Assembly: GCA_018818165.1 (NCBI GenBank) | Contig: JAHISP010000065.1 | Coordinates: 1-34,004 of the forward strand | Length of the DNA stretch: 34,004 nucleotides | Reading direction: 5' to 3' | DNA from: Bacteroidota bacterium | Lineage (GTDB): Bacteria; Bacteroidota; Ignavibacteria; Ignavibacteriales; Melioribacteraceae | In this document: positions 33,578 through 34,004 of the stretch, piece after piece | How positions within the stretch are numbered: the first letter of the stretch is position 1 | Layout: every line of letters begins with the position of its first letter | Position numbers and translations under genes: made by a program | Notes under the pieces: model-generated | The model's input: only the letters and a program-made list of their open reading frames with translations | What the model was told of the DNA's origin: nothing | Database searches by the model: none

Positions 33578-34004
33578 TTAATTTTCAATTTTTTCAATTT
33601 CAACTCTTCTATTTTTAGCTCTACCTTCTTTCGTTTTATTAGATGCAACAGGGTTAGTTTCCCCTTTACCGTCACAGATTAATCTATCTGCTGCAATACC
33701 ATTTGCAACTAGATATTTCTTAACTGATTCAGCTCTTCTATTTGATAATTTTAAGTTATAAGCTTCAGGACCAACACTATCTGCATATCCAGTTAATGAT
33801 ACTTTTACAGATGAATATTTATTAAGTTGATTTAATAACTTATCCAACGCATTTTTATCAAGCTTATCTAAATTGTTTTTATCAAATTCGAAGTTGATGT
33901 CATCAATAACAACTTTATCAATTATTTCAGGTTCTACAACTACTGGTTTAACAATATCATCAGAAGCATCAAGTGGGTTTGTTCCTCTGTTAACTTCAAT
34001 AAAA
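33578..34004 (-). CDS. OmpA-family peptidoglycan-associated protein, 5' end outside window
   Basis: The frame is open to the window edge, so only the C-terminal 142 residues are visible. A linker rich in Val, Pro and Asp (around VVVEPEIIDKVVI) leads into an OmpA C-terminal domain: INFEFDKNNLDKLDKNALDKL, then VSLTGYADSVGPEAYNLKLSNRRAESVKKYL, which contains the Asp and Arg that bind diaminopimelate of peptidoglycan. The domain ends with GKGETNPVASNKTKEGRAKNRRVEI. The expected role is anchoring the outer membrane, or an outer-membrane protein, to the cell wall. The N-terminal part, which would show whether there is a barrel or a lipobox, lies beyond the window. An internal ATG at 33847 would cut the domain and is not the true start. 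Confidence 0.92.
   Translation of the reverse strand, partial: FIEVNRGTNPLDASDDIVKPVVVEPEIIDKVVIDDINFEFDKNNLDKLDKNALDKLLNQLNKYSSVKVSLTGYADSVGPEAYNLKLSNRRAESVKKYLVANGIAADRLICDGKGETNPVASNKTKEGRAKNRRVEIEKIEN

Overview
The window looks like a chromosomal stretch from an AT-rich Ignavibacteria-like bacterium (Bacteroidota/Chlorobiota/Ignavibacteriota group). Two secreted proteins end in the type IX secretion (T9SS) sorting domain with the NYPNPFNPST signature typical of that lineage. A TonB-dependent receptor is paired with a DUF4249 lipoprotein, and there are PorV-like and OmpA-like outer-membrane proteins. The lineage call is inferred from these protein families only.

Layout. (1) 1-810: a 5'-truncated DUF1670 gene, probably mobile-element associated. 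(2) 922-9024, minus strand: a secreted S41-like peptidase, a B12-binding radical SAM enzyme, a YceH-family protein, and a large secreted beta-helix/fibronectin-like protein. A 183-bp MITE-like element with inverted ends, a 10-bp target duplication and internal hairpins lies just downstream of the last of these. (3) 9025-9795: a gene-free stretch. (4) 9796-14979, plus strand: four nucleotide-sugar genes (UDP-sugar 6-dehydrogenase, UDP-GlcNAc 2-epimerase, dTDP-glucose 4,6-dehydratase, glucose-1-phosphate thymidylyltransferase) separated by intergenic repeats. (5) 14980-15768: a gene-poor stretch with what look like decayed coding fragments. (6) 15769-23188, minus strand: YihY, then a compact respiratory operon reading rrf2-cydA-cydB-cydD-cydC, headed by an Fe-S type Rrf2 regulator with an 8-bp dyad at its promoter. 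(7) 23258-26539, minus: a TonB receptor followed by its DUF4249 lipoprotein partner. (8) 26697-30574, plus: an orphan ribbon-helix-helix protein, then lgt, a methyltransferase, an unknown 140-aa gene and an RNA m5C methyltransferase, tightly packed. (9) 30627-34004: a PorV/FadL-like barrel protein (minus), a HI0933-type flavoprotein (plus) and a 5'-truncated OmpA-family protein (minus), with strong shared terminators.

The most unusual signal is the spread of small dispersed repeats, not only between genes but apparently inside them. Three conserved genes (the UDP-sugar dehydrogenase, the epimerase and the DUF4249 lipoprotein) carry short extra in-frame segments whose DNA resembles the intergenic repeats of the same window. 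This recalls the in-frame palindromic elements known from Rickettsia. The repeat after the dTDP-glucose dehydratase gene appears to supply that gene's stop codon. No tRNA, rRNA or CRISPR array was seen.
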